A DNA stretch of 64,000 nt from JADCRZ01 sp039921525. GTDB taxonomy: Bacteria > Bacteroidota > Bacteroidia > Chitinophagales > Chitinophagaceae. The position numbers and the translations under genes were made by a program. This document shows, piece by piece, positions 44,285-52,390 of this stretch (its first letter is position 1; every line of letters starts with the position of its first letter). Location: contig JBDSBP010000102.1 in the NCBI GenBank assembly GCA_039921525.1, positions 32,416 through 96,415 of the forward strand. Reading direction: 5' to 3'. The notes under the pieces were generated by a model that did no database searches, was not told the origin of the DNA, and saw nothing but the letters and a program-made list of their open reading frames with translations.

Positions 44285-45523
44285 ATGCGATTAATTCATA
44301 CTGCCGACTGGCACCTCGGCCAACGATTTAAAGATAATCTTGACCGGAGAGAAGAACATGAGCATTTCCTCAATTGGCTTTTGCAAACTATTGAAATTAA
44401 AAAAACAGATGTCCTGATTATTGCGGGTGATATTTTCGATTCTCCTAATCCACCTCCATATGCCCAGCAGCAATACTATTCTTTTCTTGCGAAATTATAT
44501 GCACAGGGTATTTGCAAAGATGTAGTAGTAACAGGGGGCAATCATGACTCCCCGGATAGACTCAACGCTCCGAAAGAATTATTGAAAGTGCTAAACGTGC
44601 ATGTGGTAGGGGCGATACCTGAGGATAGCATCCCTGCGTATATAGCTTTGCCACAGGAGGCACCTCAACCTTCTGTTGTAATAGTGGCAGTTCCTTTTCT
44701 CCGCGACCAGGATATTCTTCGAAGCCAGGATAAAGAATCGATATCCGGCAGGGAAGAGCGCATCCGGCAGGGGATCGTTTCACATTACCAGAAGTGTTTA
44801 GAGGCAGTTAGCCATTTCAAAGACAAGTTTATTCCTATTATTGCTACCGGTCATTTATTTGCGCAAGGCTGTGAAGCCTCTCCAGACTCAGAAAGGCTAA
44901 TTCATATCGGTACTCTTGGCCAGGTAAGCGCCTCCGATTTTCCGGCAGCTTTCGACTATATCGCTCTGGGCCACCTACACCGAGCACAGGTGGTTGCCGG
45001 CAAAAATCATATTCGCTATTGCGGTTCCCCGATACCCTTATCATTTTCCGAAAGGGATTATAAACACCAGGTAGTTTTATTGGAATGCAGGGACGGGGGA
45101 AAACTGGAAATCAGCAGCCAGGAGATTCCTGTATTACGGCAACTCAAAAGGGTAGAAGGAAGTTTACCTGTTATTAAAGAAAAACTGCTACAACTGATGC
45201 GGGCTCCTCATCAATTAACAACATGGGCGGAACTTTGGATCCACAGCGATGAAAGTCCTGTGTTGGTGGCCGAACAAGTGCGGAAACTGGCGGAAGAAAT
45301 AAAGGCAGAAGTCAGGATTGTAGACTTTCGGCAAACAAAATCAGCAGACACCAGTTCGGACATACCGACAATCAATCACGCCGAAGCGTTGGAAGACTTG
45401 CAACCGATGGAGGTTTTTACAAGATTGCTCGACGCACAACAGATTAGGGAAGGAAGGGAAATGTTGCTGGAGGCTTTTACCGAATTGCTATCCCAGGATG
45501 ACTATCCAGGGCTGATTGCATAA
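44285..45523 (+). CDS. sbcD: Nuclease SbcD (Mre11-like)
   Basis: 412 residues. The calcineurin-like phosphodiesterase motifs are HTADWHLGQ (5-13), IIAGDIFDSPNP, TGGNHDSPDR, ATGHLF and ALGHLHRAQ, which bind two Mn ions. SbcCD cleaves DNA hairpins and processes double-strand breaks. Its C-terminal capping domain interacts with SbcC, encoded 18 bases downstream. Confidence 0.97.
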   Translation: MRLIHTADWHLGQRFKDNLDRREEHEHFLNWLLQTIEIKKTDVLIIAGDIFDSPNPPPYAQQQYYSFLAKLYAQGICKDVVVTGGNHDSPDRLNAPKELLKVLNVHVVGAIPEDSIPAYIALPQEAPQPSVVIVAVPFLRDQDILRSQDKESISGREERIRQGIVSHYQKCLEAVSHFKDKFIPIIATGHLFAQGCEASPDSERLIHIGTLGQVSASDFPAAFDYIALGHLHRAQVVAGKNHIRYCGSPIPLSFSERDYKHQVVLLECRDGGKLEISSQEIPVLRQLKRVEGSLPVIKEKLLQLMRAPHQLTTWAELWIHSDESPVLVAEQVRKLAEEIKAEVRIVDFRQTKSADTSSDIPTINHAEALEDLQPMEVFTRLLDAQQIREGREMLLEAFTELLSQDDYPGLIA

Positions 45524-45541
45524 TAAAACAAATAGACACTA

Positions 45542-48500
45542 ATGAAAATTCTCTCGATAGCTGGCCGAAATCTCAACTCCCTCAGCCTTGAGTTTAAGGT
45601 TGACTTTACAACTGGCCCATTAAAAGACTGTGGCATTTTTGCTATCACGGGACCAACTGGCGCAGGCAAAACTACTTTGCTGGATGCCATCACTCTAGCC
45701 CTGTACGGTAAAACGCCAAGGTCTGCCACAGATGAAGACATCATAAGCTATGGCTCCAGTGACGCATGGGCGGAAGTGGTTTTTCAAACTTCGGAAGGGA
45801 TGTTTAAAAGTGAATGGAAAGTGCGTCGTGCCCATCGTAAGTATGATGGCGCCGTGCAGCAATCCAGTATGGAAGTGAGCACTTTTCCCGAAGGAAAAAT
45901 TCTCACCTATAAAAAGCGGGACGCACAGGACAAAGTAAAAGAACTGATAAAGCTGGAATATGACCAATTTCTTAAATCCGTTTTACTAGCCCAGGGCGCT
46001 TTTAAAGCGTTTCTTGACGCCAGGGAAGGCGAGCGTGGCGAAATGCTGGAAAAAATCTCGGATACCTCTCTATATACAGCGCTCTCTAAAAAAGCCTTTG
46101 AACGGAAAAGAAAGGAAGAACAGGCGCTTCATATCCTGCAGGCTGCTCTTGGTAATGTGGTGTTACTATCAGAGGAAGAACGCATAACGTATGAAAACAG
46201 CATAGGGGAACTGAAAGAATCAGAACGAAACAAGCATAAGGATTTTGCGGATCTTCGGATCAAATTCAACTGGCTACAATCAATTGAAGATCTCACCAAA
46301 AAGAAGGTGGATGCAGAAAATGACGTAACAATTTCCAGGCAAAGGCTGGAAGCGGAGCAGCCAAATCTTCAGCGTTGGGAATCACACTTGCAGGTTGCCG
46401 GTTTTGAACCGGAATGGGCGCAGTATCTTAGTAAAATTCAGGAATGCTTATCACAGAAGGAAAATATAAATAATTTAGAAGGTAAACTTGTGCAGCTCGC
46501 AAAAAAAAGAGAATCGGCCAAAATCATATTAGAAACTGCTCAAAAAATTACCGACCAGGCCATCAAATGTAAAGAAGAAAAGATGCCTCGCATACTTGAA
46601 GCCATTGTGCGGCAAAGAGATATGCTTTCTTTTAAAAAAGAAGTTGAAGGGATACAGGAAAAGCGTAAAGCTAAAATTTTAGAAGAATTTGGGTGCAGGT
46701 CAAAAATCATCCATAATGAGAAAGTATTAGCCAGTAACAAGAAAATGCTGGAAGAATTGAAAACTTGGTTTGGTCATCATCAATATTATGCTGAAGCAGG
46801 CGCGAGCTATACCCAGGCGAGCCTCATCGTAAGCCAGTTGAAGCGAAGCAAAGAAGATATTGAATTGTATCAATCGGCCATTTTAAACGGAGAAACCCAG
46901 CTATCACAGGCTGCACAGAAACTCCTGAAATCTGCGTCGATTGAAAAGCATGCGGTTGAAGAACTACAATTGAACCAGGATGTACGCGATAAGACAATGC
47001 AACAACTTAGTGAATTCAGAAGCCAGTTATTGATTCAAATACAGGAAAATAGTCTGCGCCAGGAAAACAACGTCCTTCACATAGAAGAAAGACAAAACCT
47101 GCTTTCCCGGCAGCAATTTCTTGTTGATCATCTGTCAAGGTTACATGAAGGCGAGGCTTGTCCGTTATGCGGATCAACGGATCACCCTAATCAAACACTC
47201 TCCATTGAAGAACTGAAAGTTGAGATCAACCAAATACAGGCTGATATCAAGAAACACCAGGTTATTCTGAAAACAAACATACAGCTTCAAAAAACTCTCG
47301 AAAAGCTGTTGGGCAGTTTGGACGATTTTAATAAACTATCAGAGGTTGAAATCGCACCACTTGCACCAAATTTTGAAACTATTTTTAATGAGCTGATTCA
47401 ATTATGGAAGCTACTACCACAAATGCAAAATGAAACATCTAAAAAGCTGGCATTCGAAAGTCAGTTGCAGCAAAGCCTTGCTGAAAAAATTACTCATTTT
47501 GAAACAGAAAAAGAAAAAGCAAAAGAAAAATTGCACCAGTCACAGGCTACGGTGGCCGTGTATGTAATTGGTCTTCAGGAAATAGCTAATCAGTACCTTA
47601 CAAAATTAGACCTGGCTGCCCCGGAAACCTTGCCACAAGTGTTAAAAAAATATTCCGAAGAATATCATCAAAAAACTAAAGATGAATCAATTCTAACGGG
47701 AGCGATCCCAGGCACGGAAGCGGCAATCGAAGCTCTGAAAGAACAAGTAATGGGACTCGGCCATGATATGCTTCAACTTCAAACAGACATAAACGAGAAG
47801 AATGCAATTATACAACAGTATGTTAATGAAATTACGGAGGCACATGCCGGGTTTACATCTCCTGAAGGGGCACAAGACCAACTGAATAAGGATGAAAAAG
47901 CTGCCAATAACTACTCTAAACAAGCCAACGAACAATTTAATGCTATTCTCCAGGAAAGTGGGACAATAACAGGTGAAAAAAATAACGCGGAAACAGCATG
48001 CAAAGATCTTGAATCATCAATTGACGAATTTAAAACCAGCATGGAGGACGGGTTGAAGGAATTGGGCTGGGAAGCGGACGTCGATCTTATTCGCCTTAAG
48101 TTACTCATTGGGAATGAACGGGTGATATTACAGAAGTTGCACAAAACCCTGCATGATAACCTGGTACTTTCCCTGGCCCATTTTGAGACCTGTAAAAAAC
48201 AACTTCATCATCAATTGTCTTTAGAAATTACAACAGAGCATGCGAATAGTATTGATGAGAACATGAAAATTGTACAAGAAACCATCCAGGAAATTAACCG
48301 GGAACTTGGCCGAATGATCCGGGTTTTGGCAGAAGATGATGAAAAGAAAGCCCGGCTGAAAGAAGTAACAATAAAAATTGAGGCACAGAAAGCGGTTTTA
48401 CTTAAATGGTCCTCGTTGTCTGATTTAATAGGCTCGGCAGACGGCAAAAAGTTTAACCAGTTTGCCCAGGGTCTTACGCTCGACAGGCTTATTCTGCTGG

Positions 48501-48907
48501 CTAATCACCACCTTCAATTACTCAATGATCGCTATCTGCTGAAAAGAAATATCATAGAACAGGGATTGCGATTACTAATTGTTGATTTGTACCAGGCCGA
48601 TAATGAAAGAGAAATTAACACTCTTTCTGGTGGTGAAAGCTTTCTTGTGAGCCTAGCGCTGGCGCTCGGCCTTTCGGAAATGACCTCAAAACTTACAACA
48701 ATTGACTCACTTTTTATAGACGAAGGTTTTGGAACGCTTGATGCCGATACACTGGAAGTTGCGTTAAATGCATTGCGGGGACTTCAAATAGGCGGCAAAA
48801 CAATCGGCATTATCTCTCATGTGGAGAGATTAAAGGAAGAAATTTATACCCAGGTGGAAATAACAAAGGGGTCGGATGGCTTCAGCAGTTTAAAAGTCAT
48901 TCCTTAA
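45542..48907 (+). CDS. sbcC: ATPase SbcC (Rad50-like)
   Basis: 1121 residues. N-terminal Walker A ITGPTGAGKTTLLDAI (about 34-49), a long coiled coil interrupted by the zinc hook CPLCGSTDHP (Cys540, Cys543), and the C-terminal half with signature TLSGGESFLVSLALALG and Walker B LFIDEGFGTLDADTL. The coiled coils dimerise at the hook and hold DNA for SbcD. Full length for Bacteroidota. Operon with sbcD. Confidence 0.97.
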   Translation: MKILSIAGRNLNSLSLEFKVDFTTGPLKDCGIFAITGPTGAGKTTLLDAITLALYGKTPRSATDEDIISYGSSDAWAEVVFQTSEGMFKSEWKVRRAHRKYDGAVQQSSMEVSTFPEGKILTYKKRDAQDKVKELIKLEYDQFLKSVLLAQGAFKAFLDAREGERGEMLEKISDTSLYTALSKKAFERKRKEEQALHILQAALGNVVLLSEEERITYENSIGELKESERNKHKDFADLRIKFNWLQSIEDLTKKKVDAENDVTISRQRLEAEQPNLQRWESHLQVAGFEPEWAQYLSKIQECLSQKENINNLEGKLVQLAKKRESAKIILETAQKITDQAIKCKEEKMPRILEAIVRQRDMLSFKKEVEGIQEKRKAKILEEFGCRSKIIHNEKVLASNKKMLEELKTWFGHHQYYAEAGASYTQASLIVSQLKRSKEDIELYQSAILNGETQLSQAAQKLLKSASIEKHAVEELQLNQDVRDKTMQQLSEFRSQLLIQIQENSLRQENNVLHIEERQNLLSRQQFLVDHLSRLHEGEACPLCGSTDHPNQTLSIEELKVEINQIQADIKKHQVILKTNIQLQKTLEKLLGSLDDFNKLSEVEIAPLAPNFETIFNELIQLWKLLPQMQNETSKKLAFESQLQQSLAEKITHFETEKEKAKEKLHQSQATVAVYVIGLQEIANQYLTKLDLAAPETLPQVLKKYSEEYHQKTKDESILTGAIPGTEAAIEALKEQVMGLGHDMLQLQTDINEKNAIIQQYVNEITEAHAGFTSPEGAQDQLNKDEKAANNYSKQANEQFNAILQESGTITGEKNNAETACKDLESSIDEFKTSMEDGLKELGWEADVDLIRLKLLIGNERVILQKLHKTLHDNLVLSLAHFETCKKQLHHQLSLEITTEHANSIDENMKIVQETIQEINRELGRMIRVLAEDDEKKARLKEVTIKIEAQKAVLLKWSSLSDLIGSADGKKFNQFAQGLTLDRLILLANHHLQLLNDRYLLKRNIIEQGLRLLIVDLYQADNEREINTLSGGESFLVSLALALGLSEMTSKLTTIDSLFIDEGFGTLDADTLEVALNALRGLQIGGKTIGIISHVERLKEEIYTQVEITKGSDGFSSLKVIP

Positions 48908-48913
48908 AGTACT

Positions 48914-48945
48914 AATTCTGTAAATTCTCTAATTCTGAGAATTCT
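48914..48945. repeat. Four-copy AATTCT array, spacing 9/8/9
   Basis: AATTCT starts at 48914, 48923, 48931 and 48940, the mirror image of the AGAATT array at 33020-33053, with identical spacing. In the inverted direction it too follows a hairpin plus T-run (48950-48982). Confidence 0.75.
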
Positions 48946-48949
48946 GATC

Positions 48950-48982
48950 AAAAAAAAGGTCCCCTGTAGAAACAGGAGACCT
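48950..48982 (-). terminator. Terminator-like hairpin, minus strand
   Basis: Stem aggtcccctgt (48957-48967) with acaggagacct (48972-48982), one mismatch, loop agaa. On the minus strand it is followed by a run of eight T. No minus-strand gene lies just upstream of it, so it may be part of the repeat element rather than a gene terminator. Confidence 0.6.
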
Positions 48983-49329
48983 CAACGATTGCTTGCCATA
49001 TGAAAAAAAGGTACTTATCTATTTAAAAAAAGGGTTTCATTTTCAACACTTTTCTTAATCTTCAAAGCCATATTTAACACCCCTAATGTGTTGTTTATAC
49101 GCAAAGATGAAATAGGTAACCCGATTTAGAAATCTTTTTTAGGTTGTTTGTTGATGGCCCTAGCCCTCCATTTAAACTAAATTGCAGCTATATCGGCGGA
49201 GAAGCCAGTAAATACAGGGATTTATTTTTTTTGAGTGCCAGTTTGTGTACTACAAATTTTCTTTTGGTAAAAGGTTTAGACGTTAACAGCAGGATGGACT
49301 AAATATTTTTTAGCTTCTCACCCGGTTCG
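48983..49329. other. Intergenic, 347 bases, no confident feature
   Basis: This is the rest of the gap after the sbcC-adjacent hairpin. Only very short frames such as MKKRYLSI occur. No RNA gene or further repeat was recognised. Confidence 0.4.
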
Positions 49330-49359
49330 TTGGTTTCCCGGTTTGTAACTTTAAATTTG
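49330..49359 (+). promoter_or_regulatory. Bacteroidota-type promoter for the AHSA1 gene
   Basis: TTG (49330-49332) and TAAATTTG (49352-49359) are separated by 19 bases, matching the Bacteroidota -33 TTG / -7 TAnnTTTG pattern. Transcription would begin only a few bases before the TTG start codon at 49366. Confidence 0.5.
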
Positions 49360-49365
49360 AATATT

Positions 49366-49746
49366 TTGAAAGACTTTAAAAAATATTATATTATCCCATC
49401 GCCTCCCGAAGAGTTGTATATGGCCCTGACAAATGCGGCAACCATACAACTTTGGACAGGTGCGCCCGCTGAAATGAGTACGGAAGAAGGTTCAGAGTTT
49501 TCCTTGTGGGACGGAAGTATCGCAGGACAAAACTTATCGTTTATCCCGGGCAAAAAAATAGTGCAGGAATGGTACTTTGGTGATCAATCAGCACCGTCTA
49601 TTGTAACTATTGTATTACATCCACATAAACATGGTACTTCTGCAGAATTAAAGCATACCAATATTCCGGATGATGATTTGAGCGAAATTGTGGAGGGATG
49701 GAATACCAACTATTTCGGGTCACTTATTGAGTTTTATGAAGAATAA
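49366..49746 (+). CDS. AHSA1/SRPBCC-type START domain protein
   Basis: 126 residues from TTG at 49366. The domain start YYIIPSPPEELYMALTNAAT requires a start before the first ATG (residue 17), and the frame contains only TTG codons upstream (49330, 49357, 49366). Activator-of-Hsp90-like fold, with WTGAPAEMSTEEGSEFSLWD, IVQEWYF and the C-terminal GWNTNYFGSLIEFYE. Members bind hydrophobic ligands or act as cochaperones; no specific role can be given. It is 12 bases upstream of DUF3820. Confidence 0.8.
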   Translation: MKDFKKYYIIPSPPEELYMALTNAATIQLWTGAPAEMSTEEGSEFSLWDGSIAGQNLSFIPGKKIVQEWYFGDQSAPSIVTIVLHPHKHGTSAELKHTNIPDDDLSEIVEGWNTNYFGSLIEFYEE

Positions 49747-49757
49747 TTGAAAAAATT

Positions 49758-49991
49758 ATGAGTGAAGATCCTCAACAACCTAACCCTGCGTTACTACTCC
49801 AATTGGTATCCATGAAAATGCCTTTCGGAAAATATAAAGATGTGCTGCTTTGTAATCTGCCCGTATCGTACCTGGAATGGTTTCAACAAAAAGGTTTTCC
49901 AAAAGGCAAACTTGGTGTGTTGCTGGAGACGATGTACGAGATAAGAATAAACGGGTTGGCATACCTGCTGGAACCGCTGAAGGGTAAGTAG
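49758..49991 (+). CDS. DUF3820 protein
   Basis: 77 residues. Motif KMPFGKYKDVLLCNLPVSYL (about 19-38) then EWFQQKGFPKGKLGVLLETM matches DUF3820, small proteins of unknown function. Probably co-transcribed with the AHSA1 gene. It ends 17 bases before a repeat cluster. Confidence 0.87.
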   Translation: MSEDPQQPNPALLLQLVSMKMPFGKYKDVLLCNLPVSYLEWFQQKGFPKGKLGVLLETMYEIRINGLAYLLEPLKGK

Positions 49992-50007
49992 ATGCCTTTA
50001 AGAAGGC

Positions 50008-50134
50008 GTTTGTAGGGGCCGGGCTTGCCCCCGCCCTGACTGCGTCCGAAACTGCTATATATTATGGGAACGTGGACAGAATACCAGATGTCTCCGGTGT
50101 AACAGGCCGGGGGGCAAGCCCTGCCCCTACCAAC
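50008..50134. repeat. Inverted-repeat element of the GTAGGGGC family
   Basis: Arms 50008-50037 and 50104-50134 are a near-perfect inverted repeat (30 bases, three differences) carrying GTAGGGGC, GGGCTTGCCCCC and complements, around a 66-base loop. A third partial arm is at 50247-50270. The 14-mer GGCGTTTGTAGGGG (50005-50018) recurs inverted at 57888-57901. No open frame in it. A mobile or repetitive extragenic element is likely. Confidence 0.7.
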
Positions 50135-50246
50135 GTCTTGACTAACGAACATTAATGGACGATTTACCCGGCTAAGGCTGGCAGAATATTTATTTAAAAG
50201 TTTATTAACTGGAGATGAGCCACCGCAATTTCAAACATGCTTAAGG

Positions 50247-50270
50247 TGCGGGCAAGCCAAGCCCCTACAG
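50247..50270. repeat. Partial arm of the GTAGGGGC repeat
   Basis: gcgggcaagccaagcccctac carries the same GGGCAAGCC and GCCCCTAC units as the right arm at 50104-50134, in direct orientation. Confidence 0.5.
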
Positions 50271-50282
50271 ATAATTCACACC

Positions 50283-51227
50283 TCAGGCCTGGTATATCCA
50301 CAAGCTATCTGTAAACCATTTTCTCGAGTCATAAAAGTTTTCCAGCAGTTTATACCCGCAATCAACCGCCATCTTCTCAACCTGGTCAATCCCGTATTTC
50401 TGCGATATTTCTGTTAATACTGGCTCCCCTTCACTAAAGAAAATAAAATCTGCTTCACCAATACGTACTACCTGGTCCTGCAGGCTAACAAGATAGCTCT
50501 TACAGGCCCCGGTCTGTGGGTCATAAACCGGGTAATGATCGAACTGGGTAGTTTTAAAATCAGCTTCCAGTTCCCGGTTTATCCTGTGAAGCAGGTTAAT
50601 ATTAAATTGTTTGGTAATGCCTGCTTTGTCATTGTAAGCATCCAAAATGATATAGGGGTTTTTGGCGAGGTCAAAACCGGTTAGTAACATATCACCCGGG
50701 GAAAGATGCTCCCTGATTTCTTTGCAAAATTCCGCAGCTTCTTCTCTCGAAAAATTACCGATATTGGAGCCAAGGAACAAAACCAGTTTATTTCTTTTCG
50801 AAAGAGCACTGGCTTTCTGCAACATTTCCAGGTATTCTCCATGCAGCGTATGCATTGTAAGACCTGGTAATGTTCCTGGTAGTACTTCTTCTAACTGGCG
50901 TATAACATTCCCGGAAATATCAATGGGGAAATAGGTAAAAGGTATTTTTTTGTGGATAAGCTCTTCTAAAAAGAAACGTGATTTAAAAGCGTTACCAGCA
51001 CCGAGTTCCACCACATCAAATTCTTTATGATAAGAGGATATGGTATCGATTATTAAACTGCTTTGTTTTGATAATATTTCCAATTCGCAATTAGTGAGAT
51101 AATATTCCGGGCACTTCATAATAGCCTCAAATAGCCGGTCACCTTCTTTATCGTAAAAATATTTAGAATCTAAATGTTTCTTAGGCGCAGACAGGCCATT
51201 AAAAACATCCTGGAAAAATGTATTCAT
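50283..51227 (-). CDS. egtD: L-histidine N-alpha-methyltransferase EgtD
   Basis: 314 residues, normal length. EgtD methylates histidine three times with SAM to hercynine, the first step of ergothioneine synthesis. Visible markers: SKYFYDKEGDRLFEAIMKCPEYYLT (about 21-45), SAM site DVVELGAGNAFKSRFFLEEL (about 71-90), VLFLGSNIGNFSREEA and the C-terminal DCGYKLLENFYDSRKWF. Last gene of the operon: oxidoreductase, importer ATPase, importer permease/binding protein, egtB, egtD. It starts 11 bases after egtB. Confidence 0.95.
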   Translation of the reverse strand: MNTFFQDVFNGLSAPKKHLDSKYFYDKEGDRLFEAIMKCPEYYLTNCELEILSKQSSLIIDTISSYHKEFDVVELGAGNAFKSRFFLEELIHKKIPFTYFPIDISGNVIRQLEEVLPGTLPGLTMHTLHGEYLEMLQKASALSKRNKLVLFLGSNIGNFSREEAAEFCKEIREHLSPGDMLLTGFDLAKNPYIILDAYNDKAGITKQFNINLLHRINRELEADFKTTQFDHYPVYDPQTGACKSYLVSLQDQVVRIGEADFIFFSEGEPVLTEISQKYGIDQVEKMAVDCGYKLLENFYDSRKWFTDSLWIYQA

Positions 51228-51237
51228 ATGGATTCAA

Positions 51238-52389
51238 TTATTCCGCTAAACGAATACCCGTATATTGCCATCTAAGCGGAGGATGAAAAAAATTCCGGTA
51301 ACTGATTCGGCTATGGCCTGAAGGTGTTACTTCCGACGCGCCTCTTAATACTTTCTGGTTCACCATAAACTTCCCATTATATTCCCCAATTGCACCGTCT
51401 GCCTTTTTAAAACCCGGATAAGGAAGGTAAGCGCTCTCTGTCCACTCCCACCGTTTACCCCACTGAAATTTCTGTGCCGCCACTTCCCATTCAAATTCTG
51501 TAGGAAGCCTTTTGCCTTTCCACGAAGCATAGGCAAATGCTTCATAATAGCTTATGTGACAAACGGCTTCTGCCAGGTCAAGCGGCTTGAGGCCATTAAG
51601 CGTATATTGAAACCACTCGTTATCGATAAGAAACCAATACATGGGGCATTTCACCTGCCTGGTCTGAAACCAATCCCATCCTTCAGCATGCCAGAAAATA
51701 AAGTTTTGGTAACCGCCACTGTTGATAAATTCAAGGTATTCTTCATTATTTACCAGGCGATTGGCAATTCTATATCGCTGTAGAAAAACCTGGTGCCTCG
51801 ACAGCTCGTTATCAAAACAAAATCCGTTGCCATTGTAACCCACTTCGTAAACATTGCTTTCCATCTCGATGAATGATTCATCAACAGTACTATATTCCTT
51901 CGCCAACTTGATATCGGTGTATGGTGGAAACAGGGGGTTATTTCCCAGGATATATTTTATATCTGTGGAAAGAAGCTCCTGGTGCTGTTGTTCGTGGTTA
52001 AGTCCTAACTCCATTAGTTCAAGCAATTCCTGCGAAAGATCACCCGATAAAAATTTTTCCATCGCTTCGTCTACATGATTGCGATAGGTATAAATATCTT
52101 CTACTGTTGGACGGCTAAGGTTACCCCGGTCTGTTCTGATAACGCGGTTGCCCACTGTTTCATAATAACTGTTGAAAACAAAATTGTACAACGGGTTGAA
52201 TTCGTGGTAACCGGGAAGATGAGGTTTTAAAAAAAATGTTTCGAAAAACCAGGTGCTATGTCCAAGGTGCCATTTGGGCGGACTCACATCTGGTACTGGT
52301 TGAACCACGTAGTCTTCGGTTTGAAGCGGCTTACATAAATCTTCTGTATGCTTACGTACAAGTGAATATTTACTTAATAATGAATTCAT
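51238..52389 (-). CDS. egtB: Ergothioneine biosynthesis sulfoxide synthase EgtB
   Basis: 383 residues from ATG 52387-52389, one base after the upstream stop. DinB-like N-terminal domain and FGE-sulfatase C-terminal domain. The iron three-His set is apparent: HLGH (His41/His44) and NHEQQHQE (His132, His136). C-terminal markers: WEWTESAYLPYPGFK and SYRNFFHPPLRWQYTGIRLA. EgtB joins hercynine to a thiol donor with O2. No egtA, egtC or egtE is present, so cysteine may be the donor and the C-S lyase must lie elsewhere (inference). Confidence 0.95.
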   Translation of the reverse strand: MNSLLSKYSLVRKHTEDLCKPLQTEDYVVQPVPDVSPPKWHLGHSTWFFETFFLKPHLPGYHEFNPLYNFVFNSYYETVGNRVIRTDRGNLSRPTVEDIYTYRNHVDEAMEKFLSGDLSQELLELMELGLNHEQQHQELLSTDIKYILGNNPLFPPYTDIKLAKEYSTVDESFIEMESNVYEVGYNGNGFCFDNELSRHQVFLQRYRIANRLVNNEEYLEFINSGGYQNFIFWHAEGWDWFQTRQVKCPMYWFLIDNEWFQYTLNGLKPLDLAEAVCHISYYEAFAYASWKGKRLPTEFEWEVAAQKFQWGKRWEWTESAYLPYPGFKKADGAIGEYNGKFMVNQKVLRGASEVTPSGHSRISYRNFFHPPLRWQYTGIRLAE

Positions 52390-52390
52390 G

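Noticed and set aside
50951..50959. Exact DnaA box inside egtD, and another in rluA at 59072-59080
   Set aside because: Both are single boxes within coding sequence and are expected by chance at about this frequency.
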